Under the pieces are notes generated by a model, which did not search any database, was not told the origin of the DNA, and saw nothing but the letters and a program-made list of their open reading frames with translations. A DNA stretch of 64,000 bases, taken from contig JACPRZ010000063.1 in NCBI GenBank assembly GCA_016193485.1, positions 1-64,000 on the forward strand. The letters run 5' to 3'. The translations under genes and the position numbers were made by a program. This stretch comes from Bacteroidota bacterium. GTDB taxonomy: Bacteria > Bacteroidota > Bacteroidia > JACPRZ01. Positions 26,994 through 36,108 of the stretch are shown in pieces; position 1 is the stretch's first letter, and each line of letters begins with the position of its first letter.

Positions 26994-27105
26994 GGTGTCC
27001 TCCTGATCCGGCACCAAAGGAAGTTCATTGCCGCTCAGTTCTGATACTCATTTTAATAGGATGCTATCAGATGTAAGTTTTGGGAAGGATTTGCTTTGAG
27101 CAACG

Positions 27106-27306
27106 TCAGGATAATTTATTTTTCAGCGCATATTTCACCAGCGCCACCAGGTTTGCCGTGCGGGTTTTGACCATTATGTTTTTGCGTATGGTTTCAATGG
27201 TGCGTACGCTGCGGTTAAGCGTGCGCGCGATTTCGGATGAAGAAAATTCCATCATTATTAACTGCAGCACTTCTTTTTCGCGGGGCGATAATTTCGGCTT
27301 TTTCAT
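27106..27306 (-). CDS. Stand-alone LuxR/GerE-type HTH protein
   Basis: 66 residues that are only a GerE DNA-binding domain: LSPREKEVLQLI, SSSEIARTLNRSVRTIETIR (recognition helix) and a C-terminal helix. Typical NarL/LuxR regulators have an N-terminal receiver of ~120 residues, which is missing; an in-frame TGA lies about 30 bp upstream of the ATG. It sits ~110 bp upstream of the kinase gene and could be expressed with it. It may bind DNA as a dimer without phosphorylation control, or be the remnant of a response regulator. Confidence 0.75.
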   Translation of the reverse strand: MKKPKLSPREKEVLQLIMMEFSSSEIARTLNRSVRTIETIRKNIMVKTRTANLVALVKYALKNKLS

Positions 27307-27401
27307 GAGAAAACGGTGCTGCGAATATGCCCAATATCAGATGTTTCTTCATACCTACAAGTCGGTATTTTGAGAACACCGCTAAATATTATGATTTTTT
27401 T

Positions 27402-27477
27402 CCCGCAGATAACGCAGATTTTCGCTGATAAGAAAAAAAATCCGCGTTAATCAGCGAATTCTGCGGGAGATATTTGG
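27402..27477. repeat. Inverted repeat between HTH and glycosyltransferase genes
   Basis: The arms CCCGCAGATAACGCAGATTT and AAATCCGCGTTAATCAGCG...CTGCGGG pair over most of the element. It is a long imperfect hairpin of the dispersed word-palindrome kind and may also end transcription of the glycosyltransferase gene in part. Confidence 0.6.
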
Positions 27478-27498
27478 GTTTTCAGCCCTTCCCTAATA

Positions 27499-28317
27499 TT
27501 AATAAAGATCGGTGGTACCTGTCAAAAAGTTCCCGGGAGCAAACAACCTCATCCTATCCGCTAATGATTTCCGCCTGAACGGTACTCCATATAACTCCAG
27601 CAACCGTCCAAACGTTGAATTTTGTTTAAACCGCTCCTTACCGATACCCCGCACCCTCCATTCTTCATTCTGCCAGTGAATGAAATAATAATCCGCAGGT
27701 ATTTTACCGTTACCCCTGATATGTCTTCGGGTTTCCCGCCAGATATCATGATTTGAAATGTTGTTTACAATGAATTTTTCCAAACCCCTGTTTCTGACGG
27801 ATTCATTCAGTATCCGGTTCGGCAAAAGCCAGTCCCGCGTATCTTCATTGCATTGCTGCCTGGTTTTTTCATACGCATCGAGCAGGAAATCCGCTTTTGC
27901 AGGCGCTTTCAATACCGTTCCCACAACAGGGAGGTTCGGATGAGGACGAAAGACAAGCGGAGTGGAAAATTCAAAGGGCTTCAGGCAGGTAACATCCATA
28001 TCGGTCCACCACCCCCCCTTTTCGTAAAGCAGTTTGAACCTGAAAATGTCGGCAAAAGGAGAACCGTAACTGCCCTTTCCCACTCCACCGCAGGCAGGAT
28101 CGGAAAAATTTCTTTTAAAAATTTTATCCGGAGAAATGATTTTCCCGGCATCTTCAATAATGACCCCACCGGGTACCGGTGTTGATAACGGGGAATAAAT
28201 CCACAAATGAAATTCATGCCCGTGATGCAGAAATGATTTCAGGGTAAGAAGTTCCACCGGGGAAAGGGTTTCGCCTATCCAGAGGGCGTGAACGGGTTTG
28301 TTGGAGGGGGAAAGCAT
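27499..28317 (-). CDS. DXD glycosyltransferase (GT32/capsular type), copy 1
   Basis: 272 residues, no signal peptide or clear membrane helix. The core has ALWIGETLSPVELLTLKSFL at the N-terminus, FADIFRFKLLYEKGGWWTDM and the metal-binding DMD (TDMDVTCLKPFEF), then HWQNEEWR near the C-terminus. This matches Gly_transf_sug / TcdA-TcdB-like sugar transferases that add a sugar from a nucleotide donor to surface glycans. It is a paralogue of the next gene, and the two form a tandem pair separated by repeats. A run of seven Cs (plus strand) encodes the GGW segment. Confidence 0.85.
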   Translation of the reverse strand: MLSPSNKPVHALWIGETLSPVELLTLKSFLHHGHEFHLWIYSPLSTPVPGGVIIEDAGKIISPDKIFKRNFSDPACGGVGKGSYGSPFADIFRFKLLYEKGGWWTDMDVTCLKPFEFSTPLVFRPHPNLPVVGTVLKAPAKADFLLDAYEKTRQQCNEDTRDWLLPNRILNESVRNRGLEKFIVNNISNHDIWRETRRHIRGNGKIPADYYFIHWQNEEWRVRGIGKERFKQNSTFGRLLELYGVPFRRKSLADRMRLFAPGNFLTGTTDLY

Positions 28318-28426
28318 GTGGTGATTCCAAATATTCAGATATTGGAAATTAGAAATTGGTAATAGAAATTAGATAAAAGACCTCTTGAATAATTACCACT
28401 GGAAATTAAAGAATAATGAAATCTTT

Positions 28427-28503
28427 GCCACTAAGGCACAAAGGCACTAAGGAAACACAAAGAATTTCTTAGTGAAACTTTGTGTCTTCGTGTCTTTGTG
28501 GCA
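28427..28503. repeat. CACAAAG/CTTTGTG word-palindrome
   Basis: GCCACTAAGGCACAAAGGCA at the left pairs with the complement at the right (TGTGTCTTCGTGTCTTTGTG then GCA). Same family as the interior of TIR elements A and D, but without the GTTACTATTCA termini. The rest of the 294-bp gap is low complexity. Confidence 0.75.
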
Positions 28504-28611
28504 ATATGAATTATTATTATGCAATAGGTCTAATAGAAAATAGAAAAATCCTTTGATTGCGCTTCAAATCTCCACTTTCAAGTTTCCATTACAAATCTCC
28601 ATTTTCAAGTT

Positions 28612-29346
28612 TCAAAAAGTCGGTTTATCATACCTTGAAATAACTTCGTACCGCATCAGCAATTCATGAAACGTGCTACCCGGCTTCCAGTTGATCTTAC
28701 CGGCTGAATTTACCCAGTGAATACCGTACCATTGTTCAGGGAAAGGGACATTCCCGGTAAAAAATTTTTTCAGTTTAAAGGAATGGTCGTCATTGAAAAG
28801 TTTCCTGTGGCGGTATTTCAATAAGCCGAGCGGTTTTATATGCCTGTTGAGAATCTCTATGGGTTTATGCCATGAGGTATTGGCAGCGGTCACTTCTTTT
28901 ACCGCATCCTCATAACACCTTTTCATCAGTTCTGATCCGGACGGGCATTTCATGGCATTGCCCACAACGTTGAATTTCCAGTGGTCCCTGAAAAAATATT
29001 CTCCCTGAAAATCAAACGGCTTAAGGCAGGTTATATCCATATCCACCCACCACCCCCCCTTTTCGTACAGGAATTTGTACCTGAAAATATCCGAAAACCC
29101 GCCATAGGATCCCTTTCCCCACCGGATAGGACTTTCCCTGGGGTATCTGAAAACCCGGTCGCGGGGGATAACCTCTGATGCATCATGCACCACCGTTTCA
29201 CCGGGGATATTCTCAATTTGATCATAAAGCCAGAGGTGAAACCTGTGGCCGTTTGCCCGGAACGAACGGATGGTGAGTTGTTCCGTTTCGGTCAGTTCCT
29301 TCCCGATCCATAATCCGTTGATGTTAATATTATCCGGTGACAGCAT
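28612..29346 (-). CDS. DXD glycosyltransferase (GT32/capsular type), copy 2
   Basis: 244 residues, same layout as its neighbour: GLWIGKELTETEQLTIRSFR, FSDIFRYKFLYEKGGWWVDM, the DMD metal site (VDMDITCLKPFDF) and GIHWVNSAG near the end. Probably a cytoplasmic transferase for surface polysaccharide or glycolipid. No other polysaccharide genes lie nearby. Tandem duplication with divergence explains the pair; donor and acceptor are unknown. Confidence 0.85.
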   Translation of the reverse strand: MLSPDNININGLWIGKELTETEQLTIRSFRANGHRFHLWLYDQIENIPGETVVHDASEVIPRDRVFRYPRESPIRWGKGSYGGFSDIFRYKFLYEKGGWWVDMDITCLKPFDFQGEYFFRDHWKFNVVGNAMKCPSGSELMKRCYEDAVKEVTAANTSWHKPIEILNRHIKPLGLLKYRHRKLFNDDHSFKLKKFFTGNVPFPEQWYGIHWVNSAGKINWKPGSTFHELLMRYEVISRYDKPTF

Positions 29347-29404
29347 GAAGTTGATTCATGTTAAAATATCTATCGGGACTTTGAAAATCTAATGAAAGAA
29401 CAGA

Positions 29405-29536
29405 GCCACAAAAACACCAAAACACTAAACCTGCCTGCCGGCAGGCAGGTCTCACAAAACAGTGAACTACAATTCGGAATTTTTAGTGATATTCCTGCCT
29501 GCCGGCAGGCAGGTTGTGTTTTTGAGATTTAGTGGC
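29405..29536. repeat. Nested palindromes between glycosyltransferase and DUF1571-like genes
   Basis: Outer word-palindrome arms GCCACAAAAACACCAAAACA and TGTTTTTGAGATTTAGTGGC. Two exact copies of CCTGCCTGCCGGCAGGCAGG (29430-29449 and 29494-29513) are inserted inside it, one in each half. Confidence 0.8.
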
Positions 29537-29560
29537 AAAAAAAGTATTTTTTGAGGTTCG

Positions 29561-30385
29561 CTATCGCTTGTTTTCAAACAATATTGCCGGCTGAACATGC
29601 CCGTTGATTTTCAGATTGTAAAATTCATATTTTTCATAAATACCCTTTTCATCAAAAATAATCTGGACTACAGGAAGGAAATTTTTCTTATCCAGGTAAA
29701 AAACAAATTTTTTGCCGTAAAGAATGGGAACCTTAATCTTCTTTCCCTGAGGTATATTCCCGTACCCGTCAAGTTCCGTGTTCAGTTCAAGAAGCATATA
29801 GTCGTTGACGAGAAATTTTGCACCGATTGAAGAAACCGTTTCACCTTTTTTCGCAACATATTCCCGGTAATCGAAGCCGGGGTAATCAAAAACAAGAATG
29901 GCGCAGTCACCCGTGTATTTGAGATATGAATACTAGGCATCACCGGTTGTATGGATTGATCCTTCCGTTATTTTTAGGAAATAATCAAAACCCAGTTCAA
30001 AAATAGTATGGTGTTCGTTATACCTGAAGAGCGAACCCCGCGGGTTAACAGGGATATTCACTGCCGGAAAATCTGGATATTTTACCAGCGCATCGCCACC
30101 GTGATCCCCTTCAATCCAGAGGAACCGGTAACCCTTGCGGTGCCCTGCCTTAATATTCATATAGATCTGCAGCGGGTTTTTTGACATGACGGCATCAGAG
30201 GAGCTGTACTTTATGATGCCGTTTATCCGTTCCCATTTTTTAACCGTAAAAGAAGCGGTTTTAATCTGCCGTACGGCTGCCATCATGTTTTCGGTGAGTT
30301 CCCTGGGTGACGGTGCCTGCCCTGCAGTCGTCAATGCCGCAAATACCGGTAATACCTGTAAAAAAAATCCAATACGACCCGCCAT
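29561..30385 (-). pseudogene. DUF1571-like exported protein split by an in-frame TAG
   Basis: The frame starting at 30385 has a signal peptide (VLPVFAALTTAGQ) and a DUF1571-type start (MMAAVRQIKTASFTVKKWER, then KNPLQIYMNI). It meets TAG at 29933-29935. The same frame then continues without a shift (YSYLKYTGDCAILVFDYPGF...) through a LysM-like KKGETVSSIGAKFLVNDYML to a stop at 29561. The whole would be about 274 residues, the expected size. Either the gene is broken by one nonsense mutation, the codon is read through, or it is a sequencing error. Family function unknown. Confidence 0.8.
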
Positions 30386-30415
30386 GGCTTCGGTTTATTT
30401 AACGAAAATACGAAT

Positions 30416-30423
30416 TACCTTTG
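30416..30423 (+). promoter_or_regulatory. -7 box before the HsdR-N-like gene
   Basis: TACCTTTG fits TAnnTTTG and lies six bases before the ATG at 30430, so the transcript is probably leaderless. A weak TTTA lies upstream near the -33 position. Confidence 0.5.
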
Positions 30424-30429
30424 TAGTTG

Positions 30430-30927
30430 ATGATGACCCCTCAATTACAGGATATGCCGGTTTTATCTTTTCCCGGCTTTTCCTTCCGGATAAAAACGCA
30501 TGAAGGCGGAAAAATGATTTTTGATGTGTTCCGCAGGAAGTATGTCTCCCTTACTCCGGAAGAATGGGTAAGGCAAAACATGTTACACTTTCTTGTTGAA
30601 GAAAAAAAATATCCGCGGGGCCTTATCGGTGTGGAAAAAGAAATCAAACTGAACCGCACAAAAAGAAGATATGATGCAGTGGTATTCAGCCGTACGGCAA
30701 AACCGGTCATGCTTGTAGAGTGTAAGTCGCCCGATGTAAAAATAAACCAGGATGTTTTTAACCAGATACTGAGATATAATATTGCATTAAAAGTTCCGTA
30801 TTTGCTTGTCACCAACGGAAAAAATCACTACATTTGCAAAATGGAATCCGGTGCAGGTTCATGTAAGTTTCTCAACGAAATACCTTCTTTTGGTGAGATT
30901 GAAAAAATAATTGCAACTATGGTATAG
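30430..30927 (+). CDS. Stand-alone HsdR N-terminal-type nuclease domain protein
   Basis: 165 residues from the first ATG of a pair (30430 or 30433). The core RRYDAVVFSRTAKPVMLVEC then KSP carries the D...ExK active site (Asp, Glu-Cys-Lys) of the PD-(D/E)xK fold, as in the HSDR_N_2 domain of type I restriction R subunits. No helicase, HsdM or HsdS gene is near. Small proteins of this kind are widespread in Bacteroidota as single genes, so it is probably a housekeeping nuclease-like protein, not part of a restriction system. Confidence 0.8.
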   Translation: MMTPQLQDMPVLSFPGFSFRIKTHEGGKMIFDVFRRKYVSLTPEEWVRQNMLHFLVEEKKYPRGLIGVEKEIKLNRTKRRYDAVVFSRTAKPVMLVECKSPDVKINQDVFNQILRYNIALKVPYLLVTNGKNHYICKMESGAGSCKFLNEIPSFGEIEKIIATMV

Positions 30928-31022
30928 GGAGATAAGGGAAATAGGGGAGATAGGGAAATAGGGGAGATAGGGAAATAGGGGAATTCCAATATCCCTCTTA
31001 TCTCCCTTATCCCTTTATACCC
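30928..31022. repeat. 17-bp tandem repeat with complementary tail
   Basis: About three copies of AGGGAAATAGGGGAGAT follow the gene. They are followed by the complement (ATCCCTCTTATCTCCCTTAT), so the whole can fold into a long hairpin and may act as a terminator. Confidence 0.7.
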
Positions 31023-31067
31023 CATACAACGCACCCGAACAGTGACAAATAATTTAAATTAACCAAC

Positions 31068-31745
31068 GTGAAAACAATTAAGCGCTTTTTCTTTATTATC
31101 TTATTTCATTTTTTAATTGCAGGAGGAGCGCTTTCCCAGAAACCAGGTACAACCGGACAGACCGGCATCGGCCTGCGCATCGGGGATCCGGCAGGATTCA
31201 CCGCCAAGCGCTATATCAATCATGAGCAGGCGGTTCAGGTAAACCTCGGCAGGTCATCCTGGTGGTGGGGAGGAGGGTATTACCGGAATCATTTCAATGA
31301 TATTGACGAACTAAAAAATTATTCTTATGAATATTCCCGCATTCTTTTTGCCGGAAGTTTACAGGCGCATTACCTCTATCATTTTGACATTAACACAAAA
31401 AAAATACTTAAAGAGATGGACGTGAATGAACCGGAAATTGAAGAGTTGAAAGGACGGCTGCAGATTTATGCCGGGGGGGGGTTGCAGTTCAGGATGGTAT
31501 CGGTCCGTTACTCTTACCGCTACAGGCAATATTACGGTCCCGGCAATAATGATTTCAACTGGTTTTATGAAGACGGCATCTATCCGGATCCCGACATCGG
31601 ATGGGATGCAGTTGCAGGAGCCGAATACCGGATGGAAAAATTCCCGTTTTCGGTTTTTTGTGACGGTAATATGTTCATTGAAATATTCAACGATTTTTTT
31701 TATCCCCGCCTGCAGGCCGGACTTGGGGCACGATACTGGTTTTGA
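31068..31745 (+). CDS. Exported protein, probably outer-membrane beta-barrel
   Basis: 225 residues with a signal peptide (FFFIILFHFLIAGGALSQ). The mature protein alternates hydrophobic and polar residues, is rich in aromatic residues and glycine (SSWWWGGGYYRN, VSVRYSYRYRQYYG), and ends LGARYWF with a C-terminal aromatic, as outer-membrane beta-barrels do. No family is recognised with certainty. A run of nine Gs (31473-31481) encodes GGG in a strand region. It is alone between the repeat hairpin and the converging EamA gene. Confidence 0.65.
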   Translation: MKTIKRFFFIILFHFLIAGGALSQKPGTTGQTGIGLRIGDPAGFTAKRYINHEQAVQVNLGRSSWWWGGGYYRNHFNDIDELKNYSYEYSRILFAGSLQAHYLYHFDINTKKILKEMDVNEPEIEELKGRLQIYAGGGLQFRMVSVRYSYRYRQYYGPGNNDFNWFYEDGIYPDPDIGWDAVAGAEYRMEKFPFSVFCDGNMFIEIFNDFFYPRLQAGLGARYWF

Positions 31746-31781
31746 GGGCACAACGTAACAATTACGATTAGACCGGTTTAT

Positions 31782-32654
31782 TCATTTACTTACCATATAA
31801 ACCCCCGTAAAAGTCAGCAAAGCCGCTATACATTTATCAAGAGTAATTTCATCCTGGCCCATCATTATTGCCATTAACGCGGCAAGCGCGGGCTGAAGGT
31901 AAATGTAGAAACTTACAGTGGGAGCGCTGAGATCGCGCAGGGCATAGGTGTTCAGCAGGTACGCTATAAAGGTGCTCATAATCACAACAAAGGCAACTGC
32001 CGCCAGGATTGATGCGCCCATTTCATTCCACCTGATTCCGGTAAATTGCTCATAACTGAACGGCAGCACATAAAAAAATCCGGATGCGAACACCCATGAA
32101 ATCACCGTGACGGCATGATACCGTTGCATGAGCGGTTTCACCATCACAATAAACAACGCCCAGGAAAGAGAATTGGCAAAAATGCAGAGGTCACCTTCAA
32201 AAGTGGTTGATCCGAAGGAAAAATTTCTCCCGGATACAATCAACATTAAAGAACCCGATAATCCGAGGATCATGCCTGAAATTTTCAGTATGGTTACCTT
32301 ATCCTTTAGAAAAAATACCGCCAGAATAAGAACCATAACCGGATTTGATGCCATGATAATTGAAGCATTGATGGGAGTCGTCAGATCGAGGCCGCGTAGA
32401 AATAATGTCTGGTTCAGCGCCACCCCAAAAACACCAAGGAGCAATAATCGGGGAATATCTGACCGCCTGACTTTTTCCCTTATTACGAAGATGCTGACCA
32501 TCACGAATAGAATACCGGCAACGATAACCCTCAGCAATACAAATCCGTAAGGTCCTGCGTAGTCAGGCATCACCATCTTAGCCATCGAATAATTTATTCC
32601 ATAGATAATATTGACCGCCAGCAGGCATAAATGGGCTTTCAACCGTGAATTCAT
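31782..32654 (-). CDS. EamA/DMT-family transporter
   Basis: 290 residues with ten predicted membrane helices in two EamA halves. Typical segments are NIIYGINYSMAKM near the N-terminus, ASNPVMVLILAVFFLKDKV ending the first half, and PALAALMAIMMGQDE in the second. DMT proteins export or exchange metabolites such as amino acids; the substrate cannot be assigned. A longer frame begins at 32678, but TATGTTTG (minus strand, 32672-32679) fits the -7 box and would lie over it, so the start at 32654 is preferred. It is divergent from the flippase-like gene. Confidence 0.88.
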   Translation of the reverse strand: MNSRLKAHLCLLAVNIIYGINYSMAKMVMPDYAGPYGFVLLRVIVAGILFVMVSIFVIREKVRRSDIPRLLLLGVFGVALNQTLFLRGLDLTTPINASIIMASNPVMVLILAVFFLKDKVTILKISGMILGLSGSLMLIVSGRNFSFGSTTFEGDLCIFANSLSWALFIVMVKPLMQRYHAVTVISWVFASGFFYVLPFSYEQFTGIRWNEMGASILAAVAFVVIMSTFIAYLLNTYALRDLSAPTVSFYIYLQPALAALMAIMMGQDEITLDKCIAALLTFTGVYMVSK

Positions 32655-32752
32655 CTGAAAAAATAAAGGCGCAAACATATTGATTCTGATTTGTTCCGCA
32701 GAAAAGTAATTTTCAACAATGACTTATCTCATGTTTTATTCATTATTAAGTT

Positions 32753-32760
32753 TAACTTTG
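32753..32760 (+). promoter_or_regulatory. -7 box deciding the start of the flippase-like gene
   Basis: TAACTTTG fits TAnnTTTG. It lies inside the longest open frame (from 32691) but upstream of GTG at 32787, which argues that translation starts at 32787. Confidence 0.5.
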
Positions 32761-32786
32761 CGCAATTCTTAAAACGAGGGAGCGGG

Positions 32787-33920
32787 GTGAGAACGGAGGA
32801 TATCTTAAAGAAACTGCGTCCGGGGAGGGTTTTATATCCGATCTTAATAGGGTTAGCAGCGGTGTCATATCTGCTGGTGCGCGATTTCGACACCGAAGCA
32901 TTCAGAGCGATTGCATGGACATGGAATTCTACGTTATGGCTTGCCGTTACTATCCTGATGGCGGCAGTGCGCGACCTTGCCTACATGTGGCGCATACGCA
33001 CCCTTACCGAGCGAGCGCTTGACTGGAAAAGATGTTTTTACGTAACTTTTTTGTGGGAATTCGCTTCAGCGCTTGTGCCACCGGTACTGGGGGGGGGATT
33101 TGCATTCGCCATCCTTTTCCTGATGGGCGAAAGAATCCCCGGGGGAAAGAGTATCGCCATTGTGATGGTCACTTCCCTGCTTGACGGCCTTTTCTTCGCT
33201 GTCATGGCGCCTCTTGTTGTATTGTTCATAGGTAAATCGGGGCTTTTTTCCGGGATAAATCCCGAGAACATTGCAACTATTTCTTACGGCCGTGAACTTT
33301 TTGTTGCGTTCTGGATCATTTACGGGATAATTTTACTGTACAAATTAGTTGTGGTATACGCGGTTTTCATCAATGCGCGTGCCGTGAAATGGCTCCTGAT
33401 AAAAATATGCGCCCTGCCCCTCATGAAAAGATGGAAATACCGTGCCGCACAAACCGGGACCGAAATGGTCATCGCTTCGCATGAACTGAAGCACAAAACA
33501 ATCCGTTTCTGGACCGATTCCATCATTTCCACATTCTTGTCATGGACAGCCCGTTTTATCATCATCAACAGTTTGATCATGGCGTTCAGCGATATTAGTG
33601 TAAGTCATTTACTGCTTTACGGGAGGCAGGTTGTAATGGGAATACTGATGATCGGCAGCCCTACTCCAGGCGGCAGCGGAGTGGCTGAACTGGTTTTTTC
33701 AAATTTCCTCAACGAGTTCATTCCGGTCGGACTGGTGGCATCACTGGCGCTTTTCTGGCGGTTGATTGCCTATTATGCCTATCTTTTCATCGGTGTTGTT
33801 TTACTGCCTGCCTGGCTGAAGAGGGTTCTGCCTTTCACCCACCTGCATGAAGACAAGTTGAACGGAAAATCGGGACATGTTATGAGGGATACAACAACAG
33901 GTGGTATTTTTCAGAAGTGA
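32787..33920 (+). CDS. Lysylphosphatidylglycerol-synthase-type membrane (flippase-like) protein
   Basis: 377 residues from GTG at 32787. It has about eight membrane helices and the LPG_synthase_TM signature: RDLAYMWRIRTLTERALDWK, FASALVPPVLGGGFAFAI, and SPTPGGSGVAELVFSNF in the C-terminal half. In MprF this domain flips aminoacyl-phosphatidylglycerol. Stand-alone versions are common and usually have unknown lipid or glycan substrates. The catalytic synthase domain of MprF is absent. A run of nine Gs (33089-33097) encodes the GGG in the signature. Confidence 0.85.
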   Translation: MRTEDILKKLRPGRVLYPILIGLAAVSYLLVRDFDTEAFRAIAWTWNSTLWLAVTILMAAVRDLAYMWRIRTLTERALDWKRCFYVTFLWEFASALVPPVLGGGFAFAILFLMGERIPGGKSIAIVMVTSLLDGLFFAVMAPLVVLFIGKSGLFSGINPENIATISYGRELFVAFWIIYGIILLYKLVVVYAVFINARAVKWLLIKICALPLMKRWKYRAAQTGTEMVIASHELKHKTIRFWTDSIISTFLSWTARFIIINSLIMAFSDISVSHLLLYGRQVVMGILMIGSPTPGGSGVAELVFSNFLNEFIPVGLVASLALFWRLIAYYAYLFIGVVLLPAWLKRVLPFTHLHEDKLNGKSGHVMRDTTTGGIFQK

Positions 33921-34006
33921 GAAAATTATCTTTCTGACTTGTGCAATCCACACAAACCGAACCGGCCAATTAATTTTTTCCGTATTTTCATTCTCCATCT
34001 TTTTCT

Positions 34007-34819
34007 ATGAACGCGCTTAAATTTTTTATCGGCTACATTAAACATTTTTTATCCGCCATTTCGATTCATAATATTCATTCACCTTTCGTATTTCAAATAC
34101 TTACCGGGATGCAATTATCGGATGAGGATTCCGACCGGATTGCCAACATTGAAAAATTACGAAAAGGTTTACTGCGGGATAATTCGGAGATCATTTTTTT
34201 TGAGATGGGTGCGGGATCAAAAATATCTTCAGCGGATCAAAAGGAATCCGGTAAACCGGGAATAAAAAGAATGATGCGAGATATTATTAAAAGTTCCGTC
34301 AAACCGGAGTTGGGTGTAATCCTGTACAAACTTTGCCGCTATTTTAAGCCGGAAGTCGTTGTTGAATTAGGCACATCAGCAGGTATCAGCACCGCTTTCC
34401 TCGCTATGGCTGATCCGGGTGGGAAAATATTCACCATCGAGAACAATCCCTCTTCAGCGGATGCCGCAGAAAAAAATTTCCGTGAACTCGGCATTTCAAA
34501 CATTGAACAGATAAGGGGGACATTTGATAACGAATTGCCATCCCTCCTCGGAAAACTCAGAAAAATTGACTTTATTTTCATTGACGGCAATCACCGTAAA
34601 GATCCGTTGCTGAAATATTTTGAACTTTGCCTTGAAAAATCACATCCCTCCACAGTTTTTATCTTTGACGACATCAGGTGGTCGGATGATATGTTGAGTG
34701 GTTGGGAGTCCGTCAGGAACCATGAAAGGGTCAGTGTGACGCTCGACCTGTTCCAAGCCGGAATTGCATTTCTTGTTACGGGAATTGCGAAGCAACATTA
34801 TCGGCTGAGAGGAATATGA
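34007..34819 (+). CDS. Class I SAM-dependent methyltransferase
   Basis: 270 residues, cytoplasmic. After an ~90-residue N-terminal region (ISIHNIHSPFVFQ), motif I is VVVELGTSAGISTAFLA. The acidic end of strand 2 is FTIENN, and DFIFIDGNHRKDPLLKY is motif IV, followed by FIFDDIRWSDDM. This fits the Methyltransf_24/O-methyltransferase-like group often found in Bacteroidota. The substrate is unknown. It is flanked upstream by the flippase-like gene (86-bp gap, no obvious terminator) and downstream by repeats. Confidence 0.88.
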   Translation: MNALKFFIGYIKHFLSAISIHNIHSPFVFQILTGMQLSDEDSDRIANIEKLRKGLLRDNSEIIFFEMGAGSKISSADQKESGKPGIKRMMRDIIKSSVKPELGVILYKLCRYFKPEVVVELGTSAGISTAFLAMADPGGKIFTIENNPSSADAAEKNFRELGISNIEQIRGTFDNELPSLLGKLRKIDFIFIDGNHRKDPLLKYFELCLEKSHPSTVFIFDDIRWSDDMLSGWESVRNHERVSVTLDLFQAGIAFLVTGIAKQHYRLRGI

Positions 34820-35143
34820 CCCACCAAACCAAAATCGCTTTCAGAATTTTTATTATTCATAGATGAGGCCACTATAAAAAGTAAAATTTAGTAAAATGCC
34901 ACTAAATCTCAAAAACACGAAATCCCACAAAATCTTTATTATCATAGATTTATTTTTAGTGCAATTTTTGTGTTTTCGTGTTTTTGTGGCAAAAAGTATT
35001 TTTTAGAGGGGACTCATAGATGGAAATTAATATTTAAGAATGCCCCTATTCGTAAATTCGTATTCCTTGCCTGCCGGTCCGATGACTCTGACGAGTATCG
35101 GACTCCGTCAGAGCAGGCAGGGATTCGTAATTCGTAAAGTCAG
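34820..35143. other. Intergenic repeats before the ABC ATPase gene
   Basis: A word-palindrome at 34898-34991 (GCCACTAAATC... / ...TTTTTGTGGC) belongs to the CACAAAG family. At 35070-35121 is a structured palindrome with nested stems (CTCTGAC / GTCAGAG and CCGAT / ATCGG) that recurs at 45234-45289. It is bordered on both sides by ATTCGTAA words. No gene is seen. Confidence 0.7.
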
Positions 35144-35824
35144 ATGCTGATCCAAACCGAAAATATCACCAAACATTACCGTGTAGGCAAAGTACTTGTG
35201 CAGGCGCTCAGAGGGGTTACACTACAGATTAGTGTCAATGAATATGTGGCACTGATGGGGGCTTCCGGTTCCGGAAAATCAACGCTGATGAATATTCTCG
35301 GATGCCTCGATATTCCCACTTCGGGAAAGTACATTCTTAACGGCACCGATGTGAGTTCACTGAATGACAATCAACTTGCAGGAATCCGTAACCGGCAGAT
35401 AGGATTCGTTTTCCAGACATTCAACCTTTTACCAAGGTACAGTTCGCTTGACAATGTGATGCTCCCGCTTATTTATGCGGGAACCGATAAGAAAGAGCGC
35501 AGGGAAAGGGCTGAATCCGTTATGGAACAGGTTGGATTATCGGACAGGATTCATCACAAACCGAACGAACTTTCCGGTGGGCAGAAACAAAGAGTGGCAA
35601 TGGCACGGGCGCTGGTAACCCGGCCGTCCATAATCCTTGCCGATGAACCTACCGGAAACCTTGATTCAAAAACATCAGATGAGATGATGCTCTTATTTTC
35701 AGATATTCACAGCCGCGGCAATACCATTATCCTGGTCACCCATGAAGAAGAAATTGCACGGCATTCCCACAGGATCATCCGCCTGAAAGACGGAATGGTG
35801 GAGGATGACAGGAGGAATAAATGA
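35144..35824 (+). CDS. ABC transporter ATP-binding protein, LolD/MacB type
   Basis: 226 residues. The Walker A is GASGSGKST, the signature is [15 protein letters not shown], Walker B is [13 protein letters not shown], and the switch His is in LVTHEEEI. The start ([20 protein letters not shown]) and overall match are to the FtsE/LolD/MacB branch, which powers lipoprotein release or substrate extrusion across the envelope. No permease gene is adjacent, so its partner must lie elsewhere. This is frequent for the Bacteroidota member. Confidence 0.92.
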   Translation: MLIQTENITKHYRVGKVLVQALRGVTLQISVNEYVALMGASGSGKSTLMNILGCLDIPTSGKYILNGTDVSSLNDNQLAGIRNRQIGFVFQTFNLLPRYSSLDNVMLPLIYAGTDKKERRERAESVMEQVGLSDRIHHKPNELSGGQKQRVAMARALVTRPSIILADEPTGNLDSKTSDEMMLLFSDIHSRGNTIILVTHEEEIARHSHRIIRLKDGMVEDDRRNK

Positions 35825-35908
35825 CTTAAGAAGTCAAGAAGTTAAGAAATAAGGAAGTAAGGAAGGCAAGAAGTCAGGAAATCAGGATCATAAGTTGAAA
35901 CAATTTTA

Positions 35909-36050
35909 GTTACCATTCACCCCCCTATTTATGATGATACTTTTTTAGTGGGATTTTGTGCTTTCGTGTTTTGGTGGCAGAAATTCATTGCCACTAAATC
36001 ACAAAAACACGAAAAAATACACACAAAAACATATGGGGGTGAATAGTAAC
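35909..36050. repeat. TIR element D (GTTACTATTCA family)
   Basis: 142 bp. The left end is GTTACCATTCACCCCCC and the right end is GGGGGTGAATAGTAAC. The interior holds TTTGTGCTTTCGTGTTTTGG and its complement, the CACAAAG word family seen in element A. The preceding 35825-35900 is a simple AAGAAGTCAGG-like low-complexity run. Confidence 0.8.
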
Positions 36051-36108
36051 CAATTTTATTATCATTTTATCTGATATCATTCTTTTCATCTTAATATCTT
36101 AACATCTT

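Noticed and set aside
30430-30927. Part of a type I restriction system
   Set aside because: Only an HsdR-N-like domain is present, with no methylase, specificity or helicase gene; such single proteins are common in the phylum.
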